From an uncultured Clostridia bacterium (GTDB lineage: Bacteria; Bacillota; Clostridia; Lachnospirales; Anaerotignaceae), in the NCBI GenBank assembly GCA_910587195.1, contig CAJUKL010000037.1, forward strand, positions 1 through 23,300: DNA of 23,300 bases, given 5' to 3'. Below, piece by piece: positions 15,530 through 22,677 of this stretch (its first letter is position 1; each line of letters begins with the position of its first letter). Under the pieces are notes generated by a model. That model had not been told where the DNA came from, did not search any database, and saw nothing but the letters and a program-made list of their open reading frames with translations. The position numbers were made by a program, and so were the translations under genes.

Positions 15530-15534
15530 ATTTT
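15506..15534 (+). promoter_or_regulatory. Promoter of the hrcA-grpE-dnaK-dnaJ operon
   Basis: TTGACA (15506-15511), a 17-bp spacer and TATTTT (15529-15534). Transcription would start near 15541, just upstream of CIRCE, the usual arrangement for HrcA-controlled sigma-A promoters. Confidence 0.75.
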
Positions 15535-15545
15535 AAGAATAGAAA

Positions 15546-15572
15546 TTAGCACTCGATGATAATGAGTGCTAA
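15546..15572. promoter_or_regulatory. CIRCE operator (HrcA binding site)
   Basis: TTAGCACTC-N9-GAGTGCTAA matches the CIRCE consensus exactly, with nine-base arms and a nine-base spacer. It lies 20 bases before the hrcA start codon and represses the operon when HrcA is active. Confidence 0.98.
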
Positions 15573-15592
15573 CAAAGAAAGGAGTTGACAAT

Positions 15593-16639
15593 ATGGCATT
15601 GAATGATAGAAAAATACAAATCTTGCAGGCAATCATCAATGACTATATTGCAACAGCTGAGCCGGTCGGTTCCAGAACGATTGCCAAAAAATATAATTTA
15701 GGCATTAGTTCTGCTACCATTCGAAACGAAATGAGTGATTTGGAAGATATGGGCTTTATTATACAGCCTCATGCTTCTGCTGGTAGAATTCCATCAGATT
15801 TAGGCTATCGTTTGTATGTTGACAGGTTAATGCAAAAAAGAGAATTAAAAGAAGAAGAACAGCAACTTTTAAGAAGTGTTGTCACAAGAAATATCAACCA
15901 AATTGACTATCTTATGGAAGAAACTGCAAAAGCAATTTCTATGCTGACCAGTTATACAACTTTGATTTCGGAACCGGTTTCAAAAGGTGCAAAATTAAAA
16001 CAAATCCGGCTGATGCCTTTAGATAGCGACTCCATTATTTTAGTAATTGCAACAGATGGAAATTATATTAAAAATCATGTTTTAAAACTTTCTTCCATGC
16101 CGGAAGAACAAAAAATATTTGAAATGGGAATGCGTATTAACCGTGTTTTAAAAGGTTGTACTCTAGAGGATATTGATACATGTATCATTACAATCCTAAA
16201 AAAAGAATTACAGGAATATCAATATATTTTACCAAAATTATTACTTGCGGTGGAAAAAACACTGAGAGGTGCTGAAAATATACAAGTACATTTAAGTGGA
16301 ACCAAAAATATATTAGCCTTTCCTGAGTTTAGTAATTTACAAAGGGCAAAATCTCTATTTCAAATATTGGAACAAAAAGATGTGCTCATTACTTTATTAG
16401 AAGAACAAAAAAATGATGATATGCAAATTATGATAGGAAGTGAAAACACCTTACAAAGTATGAAGGATTGCAGCGTTATTACAACAACTTATAAAATGGG
16501 AGATGGCACAAGAGGAACCATAGGAATTTTAGGCCCTACCAGAATGGATTATTCGCAAGTGGTATCTGTATTAAATGGTATGGTAAAAAATATAGAAAGT
16601 GTATTACAGGCATTAGCTGAAAATAAAAATGATACTTAG
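15593..16639 (+). CDS. hrcA: Heat-inducible transcription repressor HrcA
   Basis: HrcA binds CIRCE and represses chaperone operons, with GroEL aiding its folding. From the ATG at 15593 the protein is 348 aa, the usual size. The N-terminal winged helix shows LNDRKIQILQAIINDYIATA, then EPVGSRTIAKKYNLGISSAT and IRNEMSDLEDMGFI, and a PHASAGRIPSDLGYRLYVDR hinge. The GAF-like core and C-terminal end LGPTRMDYSQVVSVL are complete. An in-frame GTG at 15566 lies inside CIRCE; AAAGGAG at 15578-15584 supports the ATG. First gene of a four-gene operon. Confidence 0.97.
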   Translation: MALNDRKIQILQAIINDYIATAEPVGSRTIAKKYNLGISSATIRNEMSDLEDMGFIIQPHASAGRIPSDLGYRLYVDRLMQKRELKEEEQQLLRSVVTRNINQIDYLMEETAKAISMLTSYTTLISEPVSKGAKLKQIRLMPLDSDSIILVIATDGNYIKNHVLKLSSMPEEQKIFEMGMRINRVLKGCTLEDIDTCIITILKKELQEYQYILPKLLLAVEKTLRGAENIQVHLSGTKNILAFPEFSNLQRAKSLFQILEQKDVLITLLEEQKNDDMQIMIGSENTLQSMKDCSVITTTYKMGDGTRGTIGILGPTRMDYSQVVSVLNGMVKNIESVLQALAENKNDT

Positions 16640-16663
16640 TAAAAAGAAAGAAGGTTTTTACCA

Positions 16664-17221
16664 GTGGAGGAGAAAGAAAAACAAGAAATAGACATTATAG
16701 AGGAAAAAGCAGAAGAAGCAGAAGAAACAACAGAAACAGAGGAAGTAGAAGAACAAAAAGAACAAACAACAGAAGATAAAATAGCAGAATTAGAAGCACA
16801 ATGTGCAGATTATTTAGATAAATATCAAAGATGTTTTGCAGAATTTGATAATTTTAGAAAAAGAACGCTCAAAGAAAAAGCAAGTATGTATGATGATGGT
16901 GTAAGAGGCACAGTAGAAAAATTATTACCTGTCATTGACAATTTAGAAAGAGCAGTTGCGGTGGAATGTCAAAATAATGCAGAGGATAGTTTTTACAAAG
17001 GGGTTGCAATGACATTAAAACAATTTCAAGAAATTTTAACAGCAATCGGTGTAGAACCAATTAAAGCATTAGGAGAGCCCTTCAACCCAAAATTTCATGC
17101 AGCAGTTGCCCATGAGGACAATGAAGAATATGGCGAGAATACCGTTTCGCTAGAAATGCAAAAAGGGTATCAATACAAAGACAAAGTCATTCGTCACAGC
17201 ATGGTAAAAGTAGCAAACTAA
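16664..17221 (+). CDS. grpE: Nucleotide exchange factor GrpE
   Basis: GrpE releases ADP from DnaK to restart its folding cycle. The 185-aa protein has a long Glu-rich N-terminus (about 1-45), a coiled-coil dimer helix (about 45-100, CADYLDKYQRCFAEFDNFRK) and the conserved GVAMTLKQFQEILTAIGVE. The C-terminal beta domain has GEPFNPKFHAAVAH and the final VIRHSMVKVAN. The start is GTG with AAAGAAGG about 10 bases upstream, 24 bases after hrcA. A repeat copy begins immediately after the stop codon. Confidence 0.95.
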   Translation: MEEKEKQEIDIIEEKAEEAEETTETEEVEEQKEQTTEDKIAELEAQCADYLDKYQRCFAEFDNFRKRTLKEKASMYDDGVRGTVEKLLPVIDNLERAVAVECQNNAEDSFYKGVAMTLKQFQEILTAIGVEPIKALGEPFNPKFHAAVAHEDNEEYGENTVSLEMQKGYQYKDKVIRHSMVKVAN

Positions 17222-17470
17222 CTACCTTTCTTGAAAGAAAAGTAGCAAAGAACTTTTGTACGAAACTGACGTTTCGCTGCCGTGCAGAGGAGTTGAACAA
17301 TCGTTGTAGTTGAATGAGAACAGAGCACCAGAGGTTAAAATTTAGAATCTGTACCGTATGCGAAAGGTAAAGTTTTCGTTCTGTTCTGTATGCAAAAGGA
17401 AAAGTTTTTGGTCAAGCTTTTTTCAAAAAGCTTGTAAGAGTTTGAGAACGGAGTTCTCAAGATTTTAAAA
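17222..17470 (+). repeat. Dispersed modular repeat, copy R5, between grpE and dnaK
   Basis: The A module CTACCTTTCTT/AAGAAAAGTAG (17222-17245) abuts the grpE stop. The B hairpin CGAAAC-TGAC-GTTTCG (17261-17276), spacer with GTTGAACAATCGTTGTAG and two tandem GTATGCGAAAGG/GTATGCAAAAGG units, the C hairpin CAAGCTTTTTTCAAAAAGCT (17413-17434) and the start of D (GAGTTCTCAAG) follow. The copy sits inside an operon and would be transcribed as part of the dnaK leader; E, F and terminal repeats are missing. Confidence 0.85.
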
Positions 17471-17511
17471 AATAAAAAATACATGGTTTAAACTATAGGA
17501 GGATATAAATT

Positions 17512-19341
17512 ATGAGTAAAATTATTGGTATTGACTTAGGAACAACAAATTCTTGTGTAGCAGTAATGGAAGGCGGACAGCCAGTTGTTATTGTAAATTC
17601 AGACGGTGCTAGAACAACACCATCTGTTGTTGGTTTTGCAAAAAATGGTGAACGTTTAGTGGGAGAAACTGCAAAACGTCAAGCAATTACAAATCCAGAT
17701 AATACCATTAGTTCTATTAAAAGAGAAATGGGAAATAGTTACAAAGTATCTGTTGAGGGAAAACAATACTCTCCACAGGAAATTTCTGCTATGATATTGC
17801 AAAAATTAAAAGCAGATGCAGAAAGCTATTTAGGAGAAAATGTTTCTGAAGCAGTCATCACAGTACCAGCTTATTTTAATGATGCACAAAGACAGGCAAC
17901 AAAAGATGCTGGTAAAATTGCAGGTTTAGATGTAAAAAGAATTATTAACGAGCCAACTGCCGCAGCACTTGCTTACGGTCTTGACAATGAACAAGAACAA
18001 AAAATAATGGTATATGACTTGGGCGGCGGTACTTTCGACGTTTCTATTATTGAAATTGGTGATGGTGTTATTGAAGTATTGGCTACTAATGGAGATACTC
18101 GCTTAGGCGGTGATGACTTCGATAATAAAGTAATCAATTACTTGATTGAAGAATTTAAAAGAGCAGAAAACATGGATTTAAGCAAAGATAAAATGGCAAT
18201 GCAACGTTTGAAAGAAGCAGCAGAAAAAGCAAAAAAAGAACTCTCTACTACTACAACCACAAATATTAACTTGCCATTTATCACAATGAATCAAGATGGC
18301 CCAAAACATTTAGATGTTACTTTGACAAGAGCAAAATTTGATGAATTGACAAGCGACTTGGTAGATAGAACAATGCAGCCAGTTCGTCAAGCACTTTCAG
18401 ATGCAGATTTAACAGCAAACGATATTGATAAAGTGTTGTTGGTAGGTGGTTCTACAAGAATACCAGCAGTACAAGATGCAGTTAAAAAATTTACAGGAAA
18501 AGACCCATTCAAAGGCATTAACCCTGACGAATGTGTTGCTGTTGGTGCTTCTATACAGGGCGGTAAACTTTCTGGAGAAGAAGGTGCAGGCAGCGTATTA
18601 CTGTTAGATGTTACACCATTGTCACTTGGTATTGAAACATTGGGCGGTGTTGCTACAAAATTGATTGATAGAAATACCACCATTCCTACCAGCAAAAAAC
18701 AAATTTTCTCTACCGCAGAAGATAATCAAACAGCAGTAGATATTCACGTTGTACAAGGGGAAAGACAATTAGCAAGAGATAATAAAACATTAGGACAATT
18801 TAAACTAGATGGTATTGCACCAGCAAGACGTGGTGTTCCTCAAATTGAAGTTGCTTTTGATATTGATGCAAATGGTATTGTTAATGTATCTGCAAAAGAC
18901 TTAGGCACAGGAAAAGAACAAAAAATCACCATTACTGCCGGTTCTAACTTGAGTGATGAAGAAATTGAAAAAGCAGTCAAAGAAGCAGAACAATTTGCAG
19001 AGGAAGATAGAAAAAGAAAAGAAGCGATTGATGCCAAAAATGAAGCAGATTCTCTTATTTTCCAAACAGAAAAAACTTTGTCTGAATTAGAAGATAAAAT
19101 TAGTGCAGAAGAAAAGAGTGCTGTGGAAGGTGCATTAAATCACTTAAAAGATACTGTAAAAGATATGGAACCTGTAAACATGACAGAAAGTGACGTTTCT
19201 ACTATCAAATCTGCAACAGAAGAATTAAAACAAGAATTTTATAAAATTTCTGAAAAATTATATCAAGCAGCAGGCGGTGCAGCAGGAGAAGCACCACAGC
19301 AAAATGATGATGTAGTTGACGGAGAAGGAAAAGAGTTATAA
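17512..19341 (+). CDS. dnaK: Molecular chaperone DnaK (Hsp70)
   Basis: DnaK binds and releases unfolded proteins in an ATP cycle with DnaJ and GrpE. The 609-aa length fits the Firmicute form, which is shorter than that of E. coli. The nucleotide-binding domain has IIGIDLGTTNSCVAVMEG, AVITVPAYFNDAQRQATKD, VYDLGGGTFDVSI and LVGGSTRIPAVQ. The DVTPLSLGIETLGG linker follows. The substrate domain and helical lid are complete, ending in an acidic tail (DDVVDGEGKEL). AGGAGG lies before the ATG. The leader carries repeat copy R5. Confidence 0.98.
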   Translation: MSKIIGIDLGTTNSCVAVMEGGQPVVIVNSDGARTTPSVVGFAKNGERLVGETAKRQAITNPDNTISSIKREMGNSYKVSVEGKQYSPQEISAMILQKLKADAESYLGENVSEAVITVPAYFNDAQRQATKDAGKIAGLDVKRIINEPTAAALAYGLDNEQEQKIMVYDLGGGTFDVSIIEIGDGVIEVLATNGDTRLGGDDFDNKVINYLIEEFKRAENMDLSKDKMAMQRLKEAAEKAKKELSTTTTTNINLPFITMNQDGPKHLDVTLTRAKFDELTSDLVDRTMQPVRQALSDADLTANDIDKVLLVGGSTRIPAVQDAVKKFTGKDPFKGINPDECVAVGASIQGGKLSGEEGAGSVLLLDVTPLSLGIETLGGVATKLIDRNTTIPTSKKQIFSTAEDNQTAVDIHVVQGERQLARDNKTLGQFKLDGIAPARRGVPQIEVAFDIDANGIVNVSAKDLGTGKEQKITITAGSNLSDEEIEKAVKEAEQFAEEDRKRKEAIDAKNEADSLIFQTEKTLSELEDKISAEEKSAVEGALNHLKDTVKDMEPVNMTESDVSTIKSATEELKQEFYKISEKLYQAAGGAAGEAPQQNDDVVDGEGKEL

Positions 19342-19363
19342 AATAAGAAATATTTTTGCTTTA

Positions 19364-19389
19364 CACCCCCAAGCAAATGCTTGGGGGTG
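19364..19389 (+). terminator. Strong hairpin between dnaK and dnaJ (partial terminator or mRNA-end stabiliser)
   Basis: CACCCCCAAGC-AAAT-GCTTGGGGGTG is a perfect 11-bp GC-rich stem in the 117-base intergenic gap. T-runs start only 7 bases later (GGTTTTTGTTCTTTTTT), so it may end some transcripts or block 3' exonucleases and raise dnaK relative to dnaJ. The role is inferred. Confidence 0.6.
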
Positions 19390-19458
19390 CCAATGGTTTT
19401 TGTTCTTTTTTGGGGTTCTTTTGAGAAGCAGATAGAAAGGTTTTAGGTGGTGAAGTAA

Positions 19459-20613
19459 GTGGCAGAAAAACGTGATTATTATGAGGTGTTAGGTGTCAAT
19501 AAGGGTGCAAGCGAAGACGAAATTAAAAAGGCTTATCGTAAACTAGCAAAAAAATATCATCCCGACGCAAATCCTGGAAATAAAGAAGCAGAAGAAAAAT
19601 TTAAAGAACTTGGCGAGGCTTATGAGGTGCTGAGTGACCCACAGAAAAAGGCACGTTATGACCAGTTTGGACACGCAGCTTTTGACCCAAGCAGTGGTAT
19701 GGGTGGCGCTGGTTTTGGCGATTTTGATATGGGTGACATTGGTGATATTTTTGGCAGTATGTTTGGCTTTGACTTTGGTGGCGGTGCCAGAAACAGACGA
19801 AGTGGTCCAAGACGAGGAAATGACATTCATATTAATATGCAAATTTCATTTTCAGAATCTATTTTTGGCGCTACAAAAGAAATTTCAGTACCTGTGACGG
19901 ATGAATGTGTTACTTGTCATGGTACTGGCGCAAAACCAGGTACCCATGCCGAAACTTGTAAAAAATGTAATGGTACAGGGCAGGAAAGAGTCACACAGCA
20001 ATCTCTTTTTGGTGCTATGACCTCTGTTAGAACTTGTTCTGCTTGTGGTGGTACAGGAAAACAAATCAAAGACCCTTGTACAACTTGTCGTGGTGCCGGA
20101 AAGGTAAGAAAAACAAAAACATTTGAAATTAAAATTCCAGCCGGCATTGACAGCGGGCAAACCATTCGTTTAAGTGGCAAAGGTGATATTGGAGAAAAAG
20201 GTGGCGGATACGGCGACCTTCTTGTGACAGTATATGTAGAGTCTGATAAGGTATTTAAAAGAAAAGGGTTAAATTTATATTGTGATGTGCCAATTTCTTT
20301 TGTGCAAGCAGCGTTGGGTGATGAAATTACAGTAAAAACTATGTATGGAGAACAAAAATATGCTGTTAAAGCAGGCACACAACCAGATACGATTGTAACA
20401 TTAAAAGGTGTTGGTGCTCCAAAATTAAGAAATGAAAAAGCAAAAGGCGATTTAATTGTTACACTTAAAGTACAGATACCAACTTCTTTAACAGAAAGAC
20501 AAAAAGAATTGTTACGAGAATTTTATGAGGGAGAAGACTTAAAAGAAGAACCAAAAAAAAAAGATAATTGGAAAGAATTAAAAGATAATTTTAAAAAACA
20601 TTTTTCAAAATAA
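19459..20613 (+). CDS. dnaJ: Molecular chaperone DnaJ (Hsp40, type I)
   Basis: DnaJ delivers substrates to DnaK and stimulates its ATPase. The 384-aa protein has the J domain (1-70) with HPD at 34-36, a Gly/Phe-rich linker (about 75-120) and four zinc motifs (CVTCHGTG, CKKCNGTG, CSACGGTG, CTTCRGAG). The C-terminal substrate domains are complete, with a lysine-rich end. The start is GTG with AGGTGGTGA 5 bases upstream. Last gene of the operon; a strong terminator follows. Confidence 0.98.
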   Translation: MAEKRDYYEVLGVNKGASEDEIKKAYRKLAKKYHPDANPGNKEAEEKFKELGEAYEVLSDPQKKARYDQFGHAAFDPSSGMGGAGFGDFDMGDIGDIFGSMFGFDFGGGARNRRSGPRRGNDIHINMQISFSESIFGATKEISVPVTDECVTCHGTGAKPGTHAETCKKCNGTGQERVTQQSLFGAMTSVRTCSACGGTGKQIKDPCTTCRGAGKVRKTKTFEIKIPAGIDSGQTIRLSGKGDIGEKGGGYGDLLVTVYVESDKVFKRKGLNLYCDVPISFVQAALGDEITVKTMYGEQKYAVKAGTQPDTIVTLKGVGAPKLRNEKAKGDLIVTLKVQIPTSLTERQKELLREFYEGEDLKEEPKKKDNWKELKDNFKKHFSK

Positions 20614-20615
20614 TT

Positions 20616-20650
20616 AAAAAAAGGAATATCTTATTGGTATTCCTTTTTTT
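20616..20650 (+). terminator. Terminator of the hrcA-grpE-dnaK-dnaJ operon
   Basis: AAAAAAAGGAATA and TATTCCTTTTTTT form a long stem around TCTTATTGG, ending in an uninterrupted T-run just after the dnaJ stop. Confidence 0.9.
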
Positions 20651-20710
20651 TCGATATAGAATTATGATAAAAATTTTTGATTAAGGTAGATTTTATAAAG
20701 ATGTTTGTGG

Positions 20711-20716
20711 TATAAT
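20711..20716 (+). promoter_or_regulatory. Extended -10 promoter of the riboswitch/MATE-remnant transcript
   Basis: TGGTATAAT gives a consensus extended -10 (20711-20716), with only a weak -35 (TAGATT at 20687-20692). The transcript would begin about 20723, just before the riboswitch-like leader. Confidence 0.6.
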
Positions 20717-20734
20717 AAAATAAATATTATTTTT

Positions 20735-20807
20735 TGCCACCGGGTAAAGATAGCGTCAGTTTTTCTATCGTTAGGTCTTAGAAGATAGAAAATACTGGCG
20801 TTTTTTT
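20735..20807 (+). promoter_or_regulatory. Riboswitch-like attenuator, candidate guanidine-IV (mepA) class
   Basis: The leader starts GCCACCGGGTAAAGATAG. GATAG (20749-20753) can pair with CTATC (20765-20769), but the same CTATC also pairs with a second GATAG (20784-20788) inside a long terminator stem, CGTCAGT...ACTGGCG, followed by seven T (20754-20807). The two folds exclude each other, as in an ON switch. ACC (about 20739-20741) could also pair with GGT in the TTAGGTCTTA loop. A MATE-type ORF follows, which is the known context of guanidine-IV riboswitches in Clostridia. The class is recalled from memory, and covariance-model confirmation is missing. Confidence 0.6.
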
Positions 20808-20833
20808 AATAGAGCATAAGGAAGGGAAAAAAT

Positions 20834-20977
20834 ATGAATTCATTTATTAGATACACTTTTTTTGGAATACTTGGAATATTAGGACTTTCTGCTTATATTA
20901 TTGCAGATACCTTTTTTGTTTCCAAAGGATTGGGAACAAAAGGATTAATGTTCTACAAGCAAAGAAAAAATCCTTGA
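20834..20977 (+). pseudogene. Truncated MATE-family efflux pump (N-terminal remnant, 47 codons)
   Basis: ATG with AAGGAAGGG upstream opens MNSFIRYTFFGILGILGL, then SAYIIADTFFVSKGLGTKGL, which matches the first transmembrane helix and the conserved ADTFFV segment of clostridial MATE transporters. Homologues continue for about 400 more residues; here the frame runs into MFYKQRKNP and stops. The next gene is convergent 21 bases later. The rest of the pump was therefore deleted, leaving its leader and start intact. A small functional peptide cannot be excluded but is unlikely. Confidence 0.75.
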
Positions 20978-20999
20978 GGTATTTCCTCAAAATTTTTTT
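20974..20999. terminator. Terminator between MATE remnant and serpin gene
   Basis: TTGAGG-TATTT-CCTCAA followed by AATTTTTTTT on the plus strand. On the minus strand the same stem is followed by GGATTTTTTC, so it can end both convergent transcripts. Confidence 0.75.
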
Positions 21000-22543
21000 T
21001 ATTTTCCTGTTACATATTGTCCGGCAAAAAGCACTTCTTTTTGTCCATTACCTGTGTCTTTTACAAGCATATAAGTAAAAGGTCTATCTGCTTTAAATAC
21101 TGGTGGTATTGTCATATCAATTCCTCTCCCCATTGTCAGTGCTGTTACGCCTGCTGCTTCTGTTCCCTTTTCATTTACCACTACTTTTACTCTTTGCAAT
21201 GCATTTGTAATGACTTTTCCATTTCCATCTGCATACATTTCATTAAAATCTGCAAAATTTTGGAACATAGCATTGATACCCATTGTTTGTAGCGTTTTTT
21301 CTAAATGATAGCTATTTTCCATGCTAAATTTAGGAATAGAAACATCTACTTTTATCTTTTCTTGAAATTGCAAAAGTCTGTTTATTGTTTCATCCTTTAA
21401 TGGCTGCTGGTTATCCTTTTCTGGTAAAAAAATATAAAAATTGTAATTATTATCACTATAAGGGATTCCTAACATTTGCCAGCCATTACTTTCACAATAA
21501 TAAAAATTTTCTGTTTGGTTCATAAAATCAATTTCAGATTGTGTATTATCTATATTGTAAAATGTGCCTTTTGTATTATTTTCTTCTTGAAATTGCTGGA
21601 GCCAAGTACATTTAAAATACGCAGTATTAATTAAAGCAGTTTCAAAATTGGCATCTGTTATAATTTCAGGAATCATACCTTGTGTCATTTGTTTGACCCA
21701 TGCATTGATAACCTGCAATGCAGTATCTGTTGTGACTGTCCCAGAAACAGCTTGAAAATTTTTGATGCGATTTTTAAAATTTTCACTAAAATCTGCATTT
21801 TGTAAGCTGCTGTTGCGCCATAAACCATTTGCAAAACAAAGCAAGCTATCATTGTCTTTTTTATAGTAATCACCATTCATTTCTGTTACTTTCCATGCCA
21901 TCGTTTCTGCAACAAACTGATTTAATTGTTCTATCGTTTGGTATCCAAGTGTTTTTAAAATTTCCTGTTGTGTTTGTCCCGTAGCTCCATTTGCCACCAT
22001 AGCCAATGCAAGTTTTACACTAATGGGACAAACAGCACCATTTTGATTTTTTTCTATTGCTTGAAGCAAAGAAAGGCTTGTATCAAAATTGGAGTGATGA
22101 TATTTTTGTTTTTGGCTTCCATATTCTGCTATTCTCAATGTTTTTTTACCATTTTCCTCTTGTTCTGTTGCTTCATAGCCTAAAAGCATATAAAATTGTT
22201 TTGCTTCTACATAAGACACTCCATTAATATTTTTAACGCTTCCTGCTTCCGGTTTAACACCATTTACAGAAACTGTTGCGCTATTCAAATCATAGGTAAC
22301 ACTTCTTGCAGGATTTACTTCTATAACAATTTTAGAATGGGGGATATATTCTACTGTTGCATTAATTTGTTCTGCACATTCTCTTAATGGTATATAATAG
22401 GCATTGTTTTCTGTATAAACAGTATTCTCTAATTTCATATCTCTACCCATATAAAAAAATTCCGTTTCTGTTTTTTCCATAGCAAAAGCTGTTCCCAGTA
22501 TCCCTAAAGTAAAAGCTACTGTTGTAAAAAATAATTTTTTCAT
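20999..22543 (-). CDS. Secreted serpin with N-terminal copper-amine-oxidase-like stalk domain
   Basis: Serpins trap serine or cysteine proteases by a suicide mechanism. From the ATG at 22543 (GGAAGGAG 8 bases upstream) the precursor is 514 aa; a longer frame from 22597 lacks a ribosome binding site. A signal peptide (about 1-21, ending GTAFA) precedes a copper-amine-oxidase N-terminal-like domain (about 26-140; YYIPLRECAEQINATVEY, SYVEAKQFYMLLGYE). The full serpin domain covers about 150-514, with ALINTAYFKCTWLQQF. The hinge NEKGTEAAGVTAL is of inhibitory type. The loop before IPPVFKADRPF is three residues longer than in alpha-1-antitrypsin; aligned from IPP, P1-P1' would be Met-Thr. Target protease unknown; the gene stands alone. 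Confidence 0.92.
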   Translation of the reverse strand: MKKLFFTTVAFTLGILGTAFAMEKTETEFFYMGRDMKLENTVYTENNAYYIPLRECAEQINATVEYIPHSKIVIEVNPARSVTYDLNSATVSVNGVKPEAGSVKNINGVSYVEAKQFYMLLGYEATEQEENGKKTLRIAEYGSQKQKYHHSNFDTSLSLLQAIEKNQNGAVCPISVKLALAMVANGATGQTQQEILKTLGYQTIEQLNQFVAETMAWKVTEMNGDYYKKDNDSLLCFANGLWRNSSLQNADFSENFKNRIKNFQAVSGTVTTDTALQVINAWVKQMTQGMIPEIITDANFETALINTAYFKCTWLQQFQEENNTKGTFYNIDNTQSEIDFMNQTENFYYCESNGWQMLGIPYSDNNYNFYIFLPEKDNQQPLKDETINRLLQFQEKIKVDVSIPKFSMENSYHLEKTLQTMGINAMFQNFADFNEMYADGNGKVITNALQRVKVVVNEKGTEAAGVTALTMGRGIDMTIPPVFKADRPFTYMLVKDTGNGQKEVLFAGQYVTGK

Positions 22544-22558
22544 GTTTGTTTTCTCCTT

Positions 22559-22577
22559 CCAAAATACATTATTTTGG
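22559..22577 (-). promoter_or_regulatory. Small hairpin in the serpin 5' leader
   Basis: CCAAAAT-ACATT-ATTTTGG lies just upstream of the ribosome binding site, between it and an extended -10 (TGGTATAAT on the minus strand, about 22589 to 22581). It could stabilise the leader or be an operator. No -35 is clear. Confidence 0.4.
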
Positions 22578-22677
22578 AAATTATACCATGGCTTCATTAC
22601 AAACTTTTTACAAGCCGCTTACAACTTTTTAACATATATTCTTGACAAATTAGCCTCTCCTTCACACTGTATTAGGT

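Noticed and set aside
15566..15592. GTG as an upstream start for hrcA
   Set aside because: It lies inside the CIRCE operator and lacks a ribosome binding site; the ATG at 15593 has AAAGGAG.
19543..20378. Several 69-153-aa minus-strand ORFs opposite dnaJ
   Set aside because: Shadows of dnaJ codon usage, with cysteine-rich peptides mirroring the zinc-finger repeats; no start signals.
22544..22597. 18-residue N-terminal extension of the serpin
   Set aside because: It overlaps the promoter and ribosome binding site, and the ATG at 22543 starts a normal signal peptide.
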